Positions 1-7,131 of a stretch of 61,439 nucleotides of DNA are shown here, one piece after another. The position numbers and the translations under genes were made by a program. Numbering within the stretch: the stretch's first letter is position 1; every line of letters starts with the position of its first letter. This DNA is from Bog-1181 sp964565765 (GTDB lineage Bacteria; Oederibacteriota; PGYV01; Palsa-1178): the NCBI GenBank assembly GCA_964565765.1, contig CAZMGF010000011.1, positions 1-61,439 of the forward strand. Reading direction: 5' to 3'. The notes beneath the pieces are model-generated. The model did not search any database. It saw only the letters and a list, made by a program, of their open reading frames with translations, and had not been told where the DNA came from.

Positions 1-1067
1 CTCTGCATAAATTTAGACGTCTGTTCAACATTCCAAGCTCTTTGAGCTTCATCAAATAAAGCCACATGCTCAATGGGCGGTTTTTTATTATCTTTTAAGC
101 ATTCATCTCTAAAATTATGTACGTTTTGAATAAACATTTTAACTTCACCAAAAATTTCACCTTTTTTTACTTTTTTTCCAACACTTTTTTCTCGCTTATA
201 TTTATCTCTTGTTAATGCTTCTCTAAGTATGTTAACTAAAGGGCCATTGCCAGATAGAAATACGCTATATAAATCACTTTTTTTATCAATATGAGTTGTT
301 GAAACATTTAAACCAACAAGGGTTTTTCCAGCGCCAGGTACACCAGTAACAAAACAAATGGTCTTGTTTTTCTTTTCTCTTGATAATTTAATGACATCAG
401 CCACAGCCTTTGATGTTTTGCCTAAATTTATTGCACTAGCATCATTTCGAGATATTTCTTCAACATTATGCCCTTTATATAGTGCCATTGCTGCTTCAAC
501 TATTGTAGGGGTTGGTTTATACGAACCTTCTTCCCATTCAGAAATTTTTATCTTAGAATCTGAGCTAAATTTTAATACATTATTAATAACTTCATTTAAT
601 TGCAAAGGCGTTGTTTTTAAAGGTTTTAATAATTTATCAGTACTGATTATAACTTCATCAAGTTTATTTGATTTTTTCGCTTCGGTTGCTATTAAAATAG
701 GTGCAATTAATATGTTGTGGCTTGTTTCATGAAAGTTTTTTAGATCCAATGCATAATCCCACACTTGATCTAAAGCAGCCGTTGTAAATTCTTTTTCTCC
801 CACTTTAAACTCCAAGACAAATGCTACTGCCCCGATTATTACAAGTGCGTCAATCCTTAGCCCCATACGAGGTATTGAAAATTCAAAATATATATTTCCT
901 TTAAATATTTTAAGTGCGTCTTTTAAAATTTGTATTTGAATTAACCAAGCATTTTTTTGGGTTTGTAAGTCCGCAAACTCTGAACTTATCGAAAGAGTGC
1001 CAATTATTTGTTCTTCTGTTTGTTTTAAGAATGTTTCTATTGTTTCTGAATAAAAGGCTCTTTTCAT
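1..1067 (-). CDS. PD-(D/E)XK-like nuclease fused to DUF2075 P-loop helicase domain (C-terminus cut by window edge)
   Basis: The minus strand reads open from ATG at 1067 to the window edge, about 355 codons. After about 60 residues comes a restriction-nuclease-like core, RIDALVI followed by VLEFKVG, that is the D...ExK pattern. A P-loop domain follows with GVPGAGKTLVGLN (Walker A) and a LFDEAQRAW box, which is the typical DUF2075 (Schlafen group 3-like helicase) signature. The ribosome binding site AGGAAGGGAT lies 4 bases before the ATG, inside the tail of the Nudix remnant. The gene is visibly more AT-rich than the rest of the window, which suggests recent transfer. The family identification is from known motifs; the nuclease call and a possible role in phage defence are inference. 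The helicase C-terminus lies beyond the left edge. Confidence 0.75.
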   Translation of the reverse strand, partial: MKRAFYSETIETFLKQTEEQIIGTLSISSEFADLQTQKNAWLIQIQILKDALKIFKGNIYFEFSIPRMGLRIDALVIIGAVAFVLEFKVGEKEFTTAALDQVWDYALDLKNFHETSHNILIAPILIATEAKKSNKLDEVIISTDKLLKPLKTTPLQLNEVINNVLKFSSDSKIKISEWEEGSYKPTPTIVEAAMALYKGHNVEEISRNDASAINLGKTSKAVADVIKLSREKKNKTICFVTGVPGAGKTLVGLNVSTTHIDKKSDLYSVFLSGNGPLVNILREALTRDKYKREKSVGKKVKKGEIFGEVKMFIQNVHNFRDECLKDNKKPPIEHVALFDEAQRAWNVEQTSKFMQ

Positions 1068-1068
1068 T

Positions 1069-1234
1069 TTATCCCTTCCTCTCATACTTCAATTTCTTCG
1101 CAATCACCACATCCGCCGGNNNNNNNNNNATCCGCCGGGGGCATGTCGTAATTTAAGAGTTCGGCCTCCGCGGTCCAAACTATTGCTTCATAGTTATTCA
1201 GTCCACTGTTGTTGGCAAACAGCTTATCTTTTAC
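1069..1234 (-). pseudogene. Truncated Nudix hydrolase C-terminus interrupted by assembly gap
   Basis: Read on the minus strand this gives a C-terminal Nudix tail ending MPPAD-gap-PADVVIAKKLKYERKG and a TAA. It closely matches the tail of the intact Nudix gene at 2281-2679: 25 of the last 31 aligned residues are identical by hand alignment. The N-terminal part and the Nudix box are absent, because the frame runs straight into the stop region of the HEPN gene at 1231. The 10-N gap sits inside it. The next gene starts one base after its stop. It is probably a non-functional remnant or a duplicated 3' end left by an integration event. Confidence 0.7.
1120..1129. other. Scaffold gap (10 N)
   Basis: Ten N bases. 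The nine bases ATCCGCCGG occur immediately on both sides (1111-1119 and 1130-1138). This suggests that the two contigs overlap and that the gap has no real missing sequence. Confidence 0.95.
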
Positions 1235-1662
1235 TCACCTAATACTATCTTCTTTGCGCAATCCAAAAACTCCCTTGCTGATTTCAGGAACTTCTCCGAT
1301 GCCTCTTTCGACCACCTATTGTAATAATCCGCATCTTCTCTCAATGCCTTTGCGTCATTTAGCGCTTCAACAAAAGTGAATGGCAGTTTGTTCTCTTCAA
1401 CATACAGGCATCTTATTGCCTGTATCAGGCAGTAGTGGCTGTGCTCCCTCAAGTTTTTGTTATATAACAGAGCCCTGGCAGTATGAAACATTGAGTAATA
1501 CAGCTGCACCATTGTCCACTTATAGTCATTATCATTAAATGTCTTTTCCGCCCTTTTCAAATCTGATTCTGCTGCCTGAAGCTCAGCCGGTGCTATTTCT
1601 TTACCCCTTGAAAACTCCTTAATCCTGCCTTTTTTCAGACACTCCCCATACTCTATGTTCAT
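1231..1662 (-). CDS. HEPN domain protein, partner of the upstream nucleotidyltransferase
   Basis: A 143-residue all-helical protein. The central segment LYYSMFHTARALLYNKNLREHSH is typical of the PF05168 HEPN family. It overlaps the preceding nucleotidyltransferase gene by 44 bases, the usual arrangement of MNT-HEPN pairs, so the two are co-transcribed and very likely form a complex. I do not see the R-x4-6-H motif that marks RNase-type HEPN toxins, so toxin activity is not supported by sequence alone. It may instead be a regulatory or substrate-binding partner. The gene ends beside the Nudix remnant. Confidence 0.85.
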   Translation of the reverse strand: MNIEYGECLKKGRIKEFSRGKEIAPAELQAAESDLKRAEKTFNDNDYKWTMVQLYYSMFHTARALLYNKNLREHSHYCLIQAIRCLYVEENKLPFTFVEALNDAKALREDADYYNRWSKEASEKFLKSAREFLDCAKKIVLGE

Positions 1663-2203
1663 CCTTATTCTCCCACACTATTATCCCTCTTTCAACCTCG
1701 CGCGAGTATAAGGCTTCCTTTTGTTTAAAATCCGCCGTCTCAACCGGCGTTTTTATGACTTCCTGAATCTTCCGTTTTAGTTTTATTTTTTTCAGTATTT
1801 CCCTTACTCTGTCAGGATCGTGGGATATTATAAAAATATCCATGTCGCTGTCTGCCATATCCTCGCCCCTGGCGCAGCTTCCGTAAAGGGTTGCGGATAT
1901 CATATGCGGACCAAGCTTCTCAACAACCCCTTTTAATTCAACAATATTCATAAGGATTTTAAACTGTTTTACAGCGGGATTTGATCCCTCCGCTGAATAT
2001 ATGCCAGTATTTCCCCTGGTTTCATTTTTTACAAAACCTTCCCTGATAAGCTGCCTCATTGCCAGAAAGACACCTGCCCGGCTTATTCCAAGGGGCTTTT
2101 GCACCGCGCTTCCGGTAAAATCTTTGCCGCTGTTTTCACAGAGATATTTCAGGACTTTCAGCGCGTTCGTGCCTTCAAGCAAATTTACCGCTTTTTTTAC
2201 CAT
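1619..2203 (-). CDS. Winged-helix minimal nucleotidyltransferase (MNT)
   Basis: 194 residues in two parts. Residues about 1-85 form a winged-helix DNA-binding domain (LGISRAGVFLAMRQLIREGFV). Residues about 95-170 form a pol-beta-type nucleotidyltransferase with the signature GSCARGEDMADSDMD at about 108-122, containing the GS motif and the paired Asp metal ligands. MNT-HEPN pairs are known toxin-antitoxin modules in which the MNT protein can modify its partner; whether this one does is inference. The start is supported by AAGGTGG upstream. The promoter upstream matches consensus perfectly and contains an 18-base palindrome, so the winged helix probably represses its own gene. Confidence 0.88.
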   Translation of the reverse strand: MVKKAVNLLEGTNALKVLKYLCENSGKDFTGSAVQKPLGISRAGVFLAMRQLIREGFVKNETRGNTGIYSAEGSNPAVKQFKILMNIVELKGVVEKLGPHMISATLYGSCARGEDMADSDMDIFIISHDPDRVREILKKIKLKRKIQEVIKTPVETADFKQKEALYSREVERGIIVWENKDEHRVWGVSEKRQD

Positions 2204-2211
2204 TTTCCACC

Positions 2212-2266
2212 TTGTTTAATATATTTAACATATGTTTATTATATTAAACAATTGTTTAATTGTCAA
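2212..2266 (-). promoter_or_regulatory. Consensus promoter with palindromic operator for the MNT-HEPN pair
   Basis: On the minus strand TTGACA (2261-2266), a 17-base spacer and TATAAT (2238-2243) match sigma-70 consensus exactly. The spacer is almost wholly the perfect palindrome ATTAAACAATTGTTTAAT (2243-2260). A further inverted repeat, TTGTTTAATATA at 2212-2223 with its complement at 2240-2251, and the 10-base palindrome AACATATGTT (2227-2236) cover the transcription start. This fits autoregulation by the winged helix of the first gene product. Confidence 0.8.
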
Positions 2267-2280
2267 GTACAACCCCAAAT

Positions 2281-2679
2281 CTACTTCCTCTCATACTTCA
2301 GCTTCTTCGCTATCACCACATCCGCCGGGGGCATGTTGTAGTTTAAAAGCTCGTCCGGGGTGACCCAGACAATCACATCGTGGTTGAATAGTTTTATATC
2401 CTCTGAAACAAGCTTTGCTTTATAGCATTTAAGGTTTATTTCTGTTTTCCCCATACCGTATTTGCTCTCCGCGAAGAAATCAAGGACCTCAATATCCACC
2501 TTCATCTCTTCGTGAATTTCCCTCTTAAGGCATTCTTTTTCCGTCTCTCCGGGCTCCAGCTTCCCGCCGGGAAACTCCCACTTGCCCGCCATGCTCTGCC
2601 CTATCATCCTGCGCGCAATGAGGATTTTGCCCTCTTTTTCAATTATCGCCCCGAGCACTATTATCGTTTTAACCTTCAT
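2281..2679 (-). CDS. Nudix hydrolase, MutT / 8-oxo-dGTP diphosphatase-like
   Basis: A 132-residue single-domain Nudix protein. The Nudix box spans about residues 38-60 (GKLEPGE, seven residues, REIHEEM), with all metal-binding Glu residues present. The usual Gly near its end is Lys. The N-terminal IVLGAIIEKEGKILIARR and short length resemble MutT-type enzymes that hydrolyse oxidised nucleotides, but Nudix specificity cannot be read reliably from sequence. A GGGGGGTGGG ribosome binding site precedes the ATG. The last 45 codons are duplicated at 1069-1234. Confidence 0.88.
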   Translation of the reverse strand: MKVKTIIVLGAIIEKEGKILIARRMIGQSMAGKWEFPGGKLEPGETEKECLKREIHEEMKVDIEVLDFFAESKYGMGKTEINLKCYKAKLVSEDIKLFNHDVIVWVTPDELLNYNMPPADVVIAKKLKYERK

Positions 2680-2700
2680 GTCCCACCCCCCCTATATAAT

Positions 2701-3768
2701 TTATTTCGCATTCAATTTTTTATATCTGACGCCCCGCCCTTTGCCGGAGCTCTCAATCAACCCTAGCGTCTCCAGCCTTTTTAACGCCTGCGCAGCGCTG
2801 ATAGCCGGAATATTCAGTTCTTTTACAACCGTGGCGTTTTTTATCGCGTCATACTTCTCAAAAAGCCCCAGTATGGTTTCCTGTTTTTCCGAAATAATCC
2901 TCTCTGGAGCGGCTCCCTGGGCTATTTTTTTCACAATTTTTGCCTGTTCAAAAAGCACTTCGGTAAAAAATCCAACAAAGATTGAAGCGTCGCATTTCGC
3001 GGTTTTCCTGTTTTTTTGCCCTTCACGAAGGGCCAGATAATAACGTTCCTTATTATCCTCTATTATCTTTTCATGCGACGCGTATTTAACAAAGGTATAG
3101 CCCTGTTTCAGCAACAGCAGGTTGGTCAGTACGCGGCTTAATCTCCCGTTCCCGTCCTGAAATGGGTGGATGGCAAGGAACTCAAGTATAAAGTTGGCTA
3201 TGACAGGAACCGGATGGAATATTCCAGCCTTAAGCGTTTCATCGGCCCACTCAATGGTGTCTTTGAGCTCAATTGGCGCAAGGTATGGCTCTGTTGGATT
3301 GAAGACAACGGCTCTCTCTCCGGTAATGTTGTTTATCGCCTCAACCCTGTTGGGCTGGTTTTTGTATCTGCCCCGGTGATGCTCGTCTTTTTCCGAAAAT
3401 TTAAGGGTCATTTTATGAAGGTGAAGCACTGAGCTTTCAGAAAATTTTATCTGCCTGTAATTATCAAATACGCTTTCTATGGTTTCGCCGTATCCGGCGA
3501 CTTCCTGGGAATCCCTGTCTTGGAGCTTTGTGGTTTTCAGGCCGTTAAGGAGTTTTTTTACGGCCTCATCGTCCATGCGTGAGCCTTCAATCCTGGTTGA
3601 CGCACCCGTGGAGGTTATAAGCACATTTTGTTTTAGCCTGTTTATTATCTGCGCTCCGGCTTTAATGCCGGAGTTGACCGACTCCTGGACATTGTCAATA
3701 TAGTCCAGTTTATTCTTGAGCCCGTCCTGCTTGAGCCTTAAAAGCCTCGCTGTCAGATAATCTTTCAT
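2701..3768 (-). CDS. Fic family protein (putative AMPylator) with C-terminal winged helix
   Basis: About 355 residues. An N-terminal inhibitory-helix motif, STRIEGS (about 57-63), is followed by the Fic core with HPFQDGNGRLSR (about 201-212), the complete HPFx(D/E)GNGRxxR active site. A C-terminal winged helix (about 300-350) follows. Fic enzymes transfer AMP or other phosphate-containing groups to protein hydroxyls; the N-terminal S-x3-E-G motif is the self-inhibiting form. I chose ATG at 3768 because GGGGGAAGAA lies directly before it; an in-frame TTG at 3780 is less likely. The promoter upstream overlaps 10-base repeats that could bind the winged helix. The target is unknown. Confidence 0.9.
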   Translation of the reverse strand: MKDYLTARLLRLKQDGLKNKLDYIDNVQESVNSGIKAGAQIINRLKQNVLITSTGASTRIEGSRMDDEAVKKLLNGLKTTKLQDRDSQEVAGYGETIESVFDNYRQIKFSESSVLHLHKMTLKFSEKDEHHRGRYKNQPNRVEAINNITGERAVVFNPTEPYLAPIELKDTIEWADETLKAGIFHPVPVIANFILEFLAIHPFQDGNGRLSRVLTNLLLLKQGYTFVKYASHEKIIEDNKERYYLALREGQKNRKTAKCDASIFVGFFTEVLFEQAKIVKKIAQGAAPERIISEKQETILGLFEKYDAIKNATVVKELNIPAISAAQALKRLETLGLIESSGKGRGVRYKKLNAK

Positions 3769-3790
3769 TTCTTCCCCCAATCAAATTGAC

Positions 3791-3837
3791 TATATATGAT
3801 TGTATATGATTATATATGATTTAATTACCCCTGTAAA
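3791..3837 (-). promoter_or_regulatory. fic promoter with 10-base repeats
   Basis: On the minus strand TTTACA (3832-3837), 17 bases, then TATAAT (3809-3814). Three near-identical 10-base units TATATATGAT / TGTATATGAT / TATATATGAT (3791-3820) cover the -10 box and start site, spaced one helical turn apart. They are candidate operator half-sites for the winged helix of the Fic protein. Confidence 0.65.
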
Positions 3838-3855
3838 TAGCATTTTTCCAAATAC

Positions 3856-3885
3856 GCCCGATTATGCCCAATTATACCCGATTGT
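3856..3885. repeat. Three tandem 10-base units upstream of fic
   Basis: GCCCGATTAT, GCCCAATTAT and ACCCGATTGT follow each other directly. The unit differs from the promoter-proximal array but has the same 10-base period. It may be a second binding array or residual coding-edge sequence. Confidence 0.5.
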
Positions 3886-3902
3886 GTTTTCAGCCTTCCA
3901 GA

Positions 3903-4448
3903 TCAGGGCCGCAGGTTTTTTATCTCTTTATCAATCGCCCCGAATATTTCGGCCATATATTCTTTTGTAAGAGTTGCTGTCTTTATAATTTTAATTATTT
4001 TCCCGTCTTTGCCGGTAAGATAAATATAAAAAAGCGTCTGGTCGTCAGCGGAGAATATTTTTACAAACGCGTCCTTGTCGCCGGAGTATATAAGGAAACT
4101 TCCCCACCTCTCTTTGGCGATGGAGCCCCTCAAAGCGTTCGCGATAACACCGCTGATAAAGGGCATTTCAGGGATGACCGCGGCCTGGATATAACCCACG
4201 CCTGGTGTTGTCTTATATCTTGCGGTAAAAGTATCTGTCCATGCCTCTGTGACTGCCACATCCTTCCTGCTGAAGGCAAGGGATATGAGTGTGACCGATG
4301 GCGTAACGCTGTTTGGAACCGTGACCATGCCCCCATCCAGCGCGCGCGCCGTAAATGAAGGGAACTGGTCGCCGGGTTTCAGGTCAGAGGCGTGAAGCAT
4401 GGAAATAAATGATGTGATGACGAGAAAAAAAATTGCGATTTGTTTCAT
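3903..4448 (-). CDS. Secreted thioredoxin-fold-like protein without CXXC
   Basis: 181 residues with a clear Sec signal peptide (cleavage near HAS-DL, residue 21). The mature part begins LKPGDQFPSFTARALDGG, the usual opening of AhpC/TSA- and TlpA-like proteins. A strand-rich middle and a GKDGKIIKIIKT strand pair follow, as in thioredoxin folds. There is no cysteine in the mature protein, so it cannot be a thiol oxidoreductase. The Atp10/YtfJ-like side of the superfamily is a possible match, but I am not certain. It lies 22 bases downstream of the XRE regulator and may be co-transcribed with it. Confidence 0.6.
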   Translation of the reverse strand: MKQIAIFFLVITSFISMLHASDLKPGDQFPSFTARALDGGMVTVPNSVTPSVTLISLAFSRKDVAVTEAWTDTFTARYKTTPGVGYIQAAVIPEMPFISGVIANALRGSIAKERWGSFLIYSGDKDAFVKIFSADDQTLFYIYLTGKDGKIIKIIKTATLTKEYMAEIFGAIDKEIKNLRP

Positions 4449-4470
4449 AATTTTGCAATTCCTCCCGGCG

Positions 4471-4770
4471 TTATGATAGTTTAATTATGAGCTTTTTACC
4501 CATTCCCTGTGCAACCTTAAATAATGTCTTTATTGTTGCGTTTGCGTCGCCTTTTTCTAACCTTGATATTTCCTGCTGTTTTAATCCAGCTTTTTGCGCA
4601 AGAATCTTCTGGGTAAAATGAATCTTAAGCCGTTCCTCCTGCAGTGTTTCAGCCATGGCGTACATTAGTTTTTCGGCGTTATATGACTTTCTATATTCAG
4701 CGTTTTTAGCATGTTCCTTGACCCTGTTTTTATATATATTATAATCAATTGTAATTTTCTCTTTTTTCAT
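4471..4770 (-). CDS. XRE-family HTH regulator (solitary HigA-like antitoxin type)
   Basis: 99 residues. A helical N-terminus is followed by a classical helix-turn-helix at about 50-90 (QKILAQKAGLKQQEISRLEKGDANATIKTLFKVAQGMGKK). This is the layout of HigA/RelB-associated XRE antitoxins, which usually sit next to a RelE-fold toxin. I find no toxin gene on either side, so it is either an orphan antitoxin or a stand-alone regulator. AGGAGA precedes the ATG. The promoter contains an inverted repeat suggesting autorepression. Confidence 0.85.
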   Translation of the reverse strand: MKKEKITIDYNIYKNRVKEHAKNAEYRKSYNAEKLMYAMAETLQEERLKIHFTQKILAQKAGLKQQEISRLEKGDANATIKTLFKVAQGMGKKLIIKLS

Positions 4771-4820
4771 TTTATGTCTCCTTTTCGGACGTAATGCTGT
4801 AAAACTTGCTTTACAAATTT

Positions 4821-4849
4821 ATAATACAATATATATCTTGTATTGTCAA
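4821..4849 (-). promoter_or_regulatory. Promoter and operator of the XRE regulator
   Basis: On the minus strand TTGACA (4844-4849), 17 bases, TATTAT (4821-4826). An inverted repeat AATACAA (4823-4829) / TTGTATT (4838-4844) spans the spacer, where a repressor would block polymerase. Confidence 0.75.
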
Positions 4850-4872
4850 GCAAAGCGTTTGACGAGACTCTG

Positions 4873-4900
4873 GTAGAGACGCCGCTTGCCGCGTCTCTAC
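4873..4900. repeat. GTAG-type REP-like palindrome
   Basis: GTAGAGACGC, eight bases, GCGTCTCTAC: a perfect 10-bp stem beginning with GTAG. It lies just past the end of the DNRLRE lipoprotein gene. This resembles REP elements mobilised by RAYT transposases, and it could also stop transcription although there is no T-run. Confidence 0.6.
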
Positions 4901-4906
4901 GGGTTG

Positions 4907-5635
4907 TTATTCTGTCGTGTAGTACCAGATTTTCAGCATCGGCCTTGCGGTCGGAGTTAAGGAGCCTGAGGAGTAAACTTCCGAATAGTTCGGGTTGTAT
5001 TCATCCGCAGCGACAAATATCATGCCGTAATTTTTTGACGGATTTTCCATCCAGTAAAGAACCGTAGCCGGGTCGAGGTCTATTGTTATCTTGCTGTTCG
5101 GCGGCAAATCAACCCCAGCTTCGGTTGCGGTAATAGTAGTTGCATCAAAATCCCCGCCGTTTTTATTCCAATTTGTTACTATTAATGGATAATTATCATT
5201 ATTAACTTCCCATCCTGTCTTATTAACTACCCACGCATTAGTCAACTTATAAATTGCAACATTTTTTGCTCCGCCTGCATCACTTTTTCCATTTGTATTT
5301 ATTATCAATTGTGCTTTATCCACAATTATATTCGATATCGGCAAAATGCTTATATCAAACTTTACAATTGATCTATAGTCTCCCACAGAACTCAAATTGC
5401 CTATACTTAGAGGATTAATATTGCTTGTATATGTTACTCCAGAATAATTTCCATAAATAGATGTTTCAATCTGGCCGTTATATGTGCTTGGTTGAACCCC
5501 TTGTTGAAAAACTTGTTCATAATAAACTCCTGTATTTTGCGGTCCTGCCGGCCCTGTTGCTCCCTGCTTTCCAGTGCAGGAAATAATGCAAATCATTAAA
5601 ACAACAGCAAAAATGTAAACCAGATGTTTTCTCAT
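4907..5635 (-). CDS. Lipoprotein with collagen-like stub and DNRLRE-type domain
   Basis: 242 residues. A signal peptide ends in the lipobox CIISC, so the protein is probably lipidated at Cys20. A short collagen-like GKQGATGPAGP stretch comes next. The rest resembles DNRLRE/CBM96-type beta-sandwich domains: a YGNYSG motif, a RSIVKFDIS strand, and the closing TARPMLKIWY. These domains often accompany secreted carbohydrate-active proteins. It lies 20 bases downstream of the 420-residue lipoprotein gene and is probably in the same operon. AGGAGG supports the start. Confidence 0.75.
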   Translation of the reverse strand: MRKHLVYIFAVVLMICIISCTGKQGATGPAGPQNTGVYYEQVFQQGVQPSTYNGQIETSIYGNYSGVTYTSNINPLSIGNLSSVGDYRSIVKFDISILPISNIIVDKAQLIINTNGKSDAGGAKNVAIYKLTNAWVVNKTGWEVNNDNYPLIVTNWNKNGGDFDATTITATEAGVDLPPNSKITIDLDPATVLYWMENPSKNYGMIFVAADEYNPNYSEVYSSGSLTPTARPMLKIWYYTTE

Positions 5636-5655
5636 TTACTCCTCCTGTTTTTAAA

Positions 5656-6918
5656 TCATCTTGTAATGTTTATCTCACCTAAACGCTCCCTGTAAACATA
5701 ACGCGGCTCAAAATGTTGGAATATACCACAGTTAACGGCTGGCGGAATTATTCCGCACGAATGATTTGAACCAGCAGGCGCTCCTGATATAACGCAGTCC
5801 CAGTCGGCGCATGATTGCCCCCATCCGTTGTCTGTTTGAAATACTCTTGTTACATCAAGATAACCGCTGTCGTGAAACCTGACTTTAAGCCAGCCGTTAT
5901 TGTCATAATTAGCTGAACCCGCATAATTCCATCCCGCACTTGTTGGGATTTTTGCTTCAACATCAAAATCACCAAAGCCAAGGGTTTTTAATAGAGCATT
6001 ATATGAATTCAAAACAGGTGTGTTCATTCCTGCGCTTCCTTCATTAGCCGCGTCTGTTGCCTCACATTGAAGCGCGCCGGCAAACTTACAGTTTGTTGAA
6101 CGGCTCACATCAATGCTCCTAATGCCGGTATAAAACGATGTATGATGCCCATTATCAGCATAATCATATATGGCCATATAATGAAATTCTACATCAACAT
6201 TAAACACCCAGTTCTTTGTCAACGTTCTTACATTTGAATTAATATCCGTGGTTTCTGCGGTCTGCCCTGTTGCGGTAAAAGTCAAAAAACTTGCTGTCGG
6301 CGATACAATAGTATAATTTTCAAAACTATTTAAAATATTTAATGTTAAATCAATAGTGTCGCCTTCTTTTCGTACATTTGCAGGTGATGGCAATGTTTTA
6401 CTAATACCCGTCGGCAAATTCACCACAATCCCCTCATACCTCGGATATTTCGTATGATACGTCAATTTATACCCCAGCGAAGTGGCGTTTATCGGTATCA
6501 CCTCGCTCCCGCTTACCAGCTGTAAATCCAGGCTCGGGATGCCGTAATCCACTGCAAACGTCGTCGTCCCGACCGGGTCCACAAAAAAGTTATTGCTGTC
6601 AAATCCGTTGAAGGAATTCACAGTCAGCGTCCATTTTCCCCCGTTGTTCACCTTAAACCCCGCCACCCCTTTGTCATTCGTCATGGATGTAAGCGTGACC
6701 CCCTTATCCTCCGAGTACAGGTTAAGAGAAACGTTTGCAGACGGTGTCGATGCCTGATGTATCCAGACGCTGTAAGACGCGTCTGGAGTGTACGTCGGAG
6801 TCGGTGTAAGTTCAATCCTCGACGGACATATCAGGCACGACCCGTTCTGCCTGCACGACGTAAACCCGGCAAGTGTAACTGCAAAAAAAACAAGAGCAAC
6901 AAAAAATTTCCTGAACAT
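5656..6918 (-). CDS. Lipoprotein of unknown function with Thr/Pro linker
   Basis: 420 residues. A signal peptide with lipobox GFTSC (Cys22) is followed by a short TPTPTYTP linker. A beta-rich domain (about 45-115) with a NDKGVAGFKV motif resembles carboxypeptidase-regulatory or Ig-like repeats. The long remainder is not one I recognise. Its C-terminal third is Cys-rich (CKFAGALQC, CADWDC, HSCGIIPPAVNC), which suggests disulfides. Its position ahead of the DNRLRE lipoprotein points to a two-gene surface operon with its own promoter at 6979-7007. The function cannot be stated. Confidence 0.7.
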   Translation of the reverse strand: MFRKFFVALVFFAVTLAGFTSCRQNGSCLICPSRIELTPTPTYTPDASYSVWIHQASTPSANVSLNLYSEDKGVTLTSMTNDKGVAGFKVNNGGKWTLTVNSFNGFDSNNFFVDPVGTTTFAVDYGIPSLDLQLVSGSEVIPINATSLGYKLTYHTKYPRYEGIVVNLPTGISKTLPSPANVRKEGDTIDLTLNILNSFENYTIVSPTASFLTFTATGQTAETTDINSNVRTLTKNWVFNVDVEFHYMAIYDYADNGHHTSFYTGIRSIDVSRSTNCKFAGALQCEATDAANEGSAGMNTPVLNSYNALLKTLGFGDFDVEAKIPTSAGWNYAGSANYDNNGWLKVRFHDSGYLDVTRVFQTDNGWGQSCADWDCVISGAPAGSNHSCGIIPPAVNCGIFQHFEPRYVYRERLGEINITR

Positions 6919-6978
6919 GGTTCCCCCCTAAACTCACCTTTCCCTGCACTTAAAAAATCCCCCAAATTACCCCGGCTG

Positions 6979-7007
6979 ATTCTATAAAATTAACCATCCT
7001 TATGCAA
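6979..7007 (-). promoter_or_regulatory. Promoter of the lipoprotein operon
   Basis: On the minus strand TTGCAT (7002-7007), 17 bases, TAGAAT (6979-6984), about 60 bases upstream of the start codon at 6918. Confidence 0.55.
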
Positions 7008-7131
7008 AGCCGCAGTTCCTCATTTTTCTGCTTTTTTTCTCCCCTATAAAAATCCGGATTTTCCAAAAAAACGCAACTCTTCCGGTGCTTCATCCGTTAT
7101 ACTATATGAATACAAACAACAAGGATCTCAT

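Noticed and set aside
2582..3040. Plus-strand frame over the Nudix and Fic genes
   Set aside because: It overlaps well-supported genes on the opposite strand and has no ribosome site or recognisable domain.
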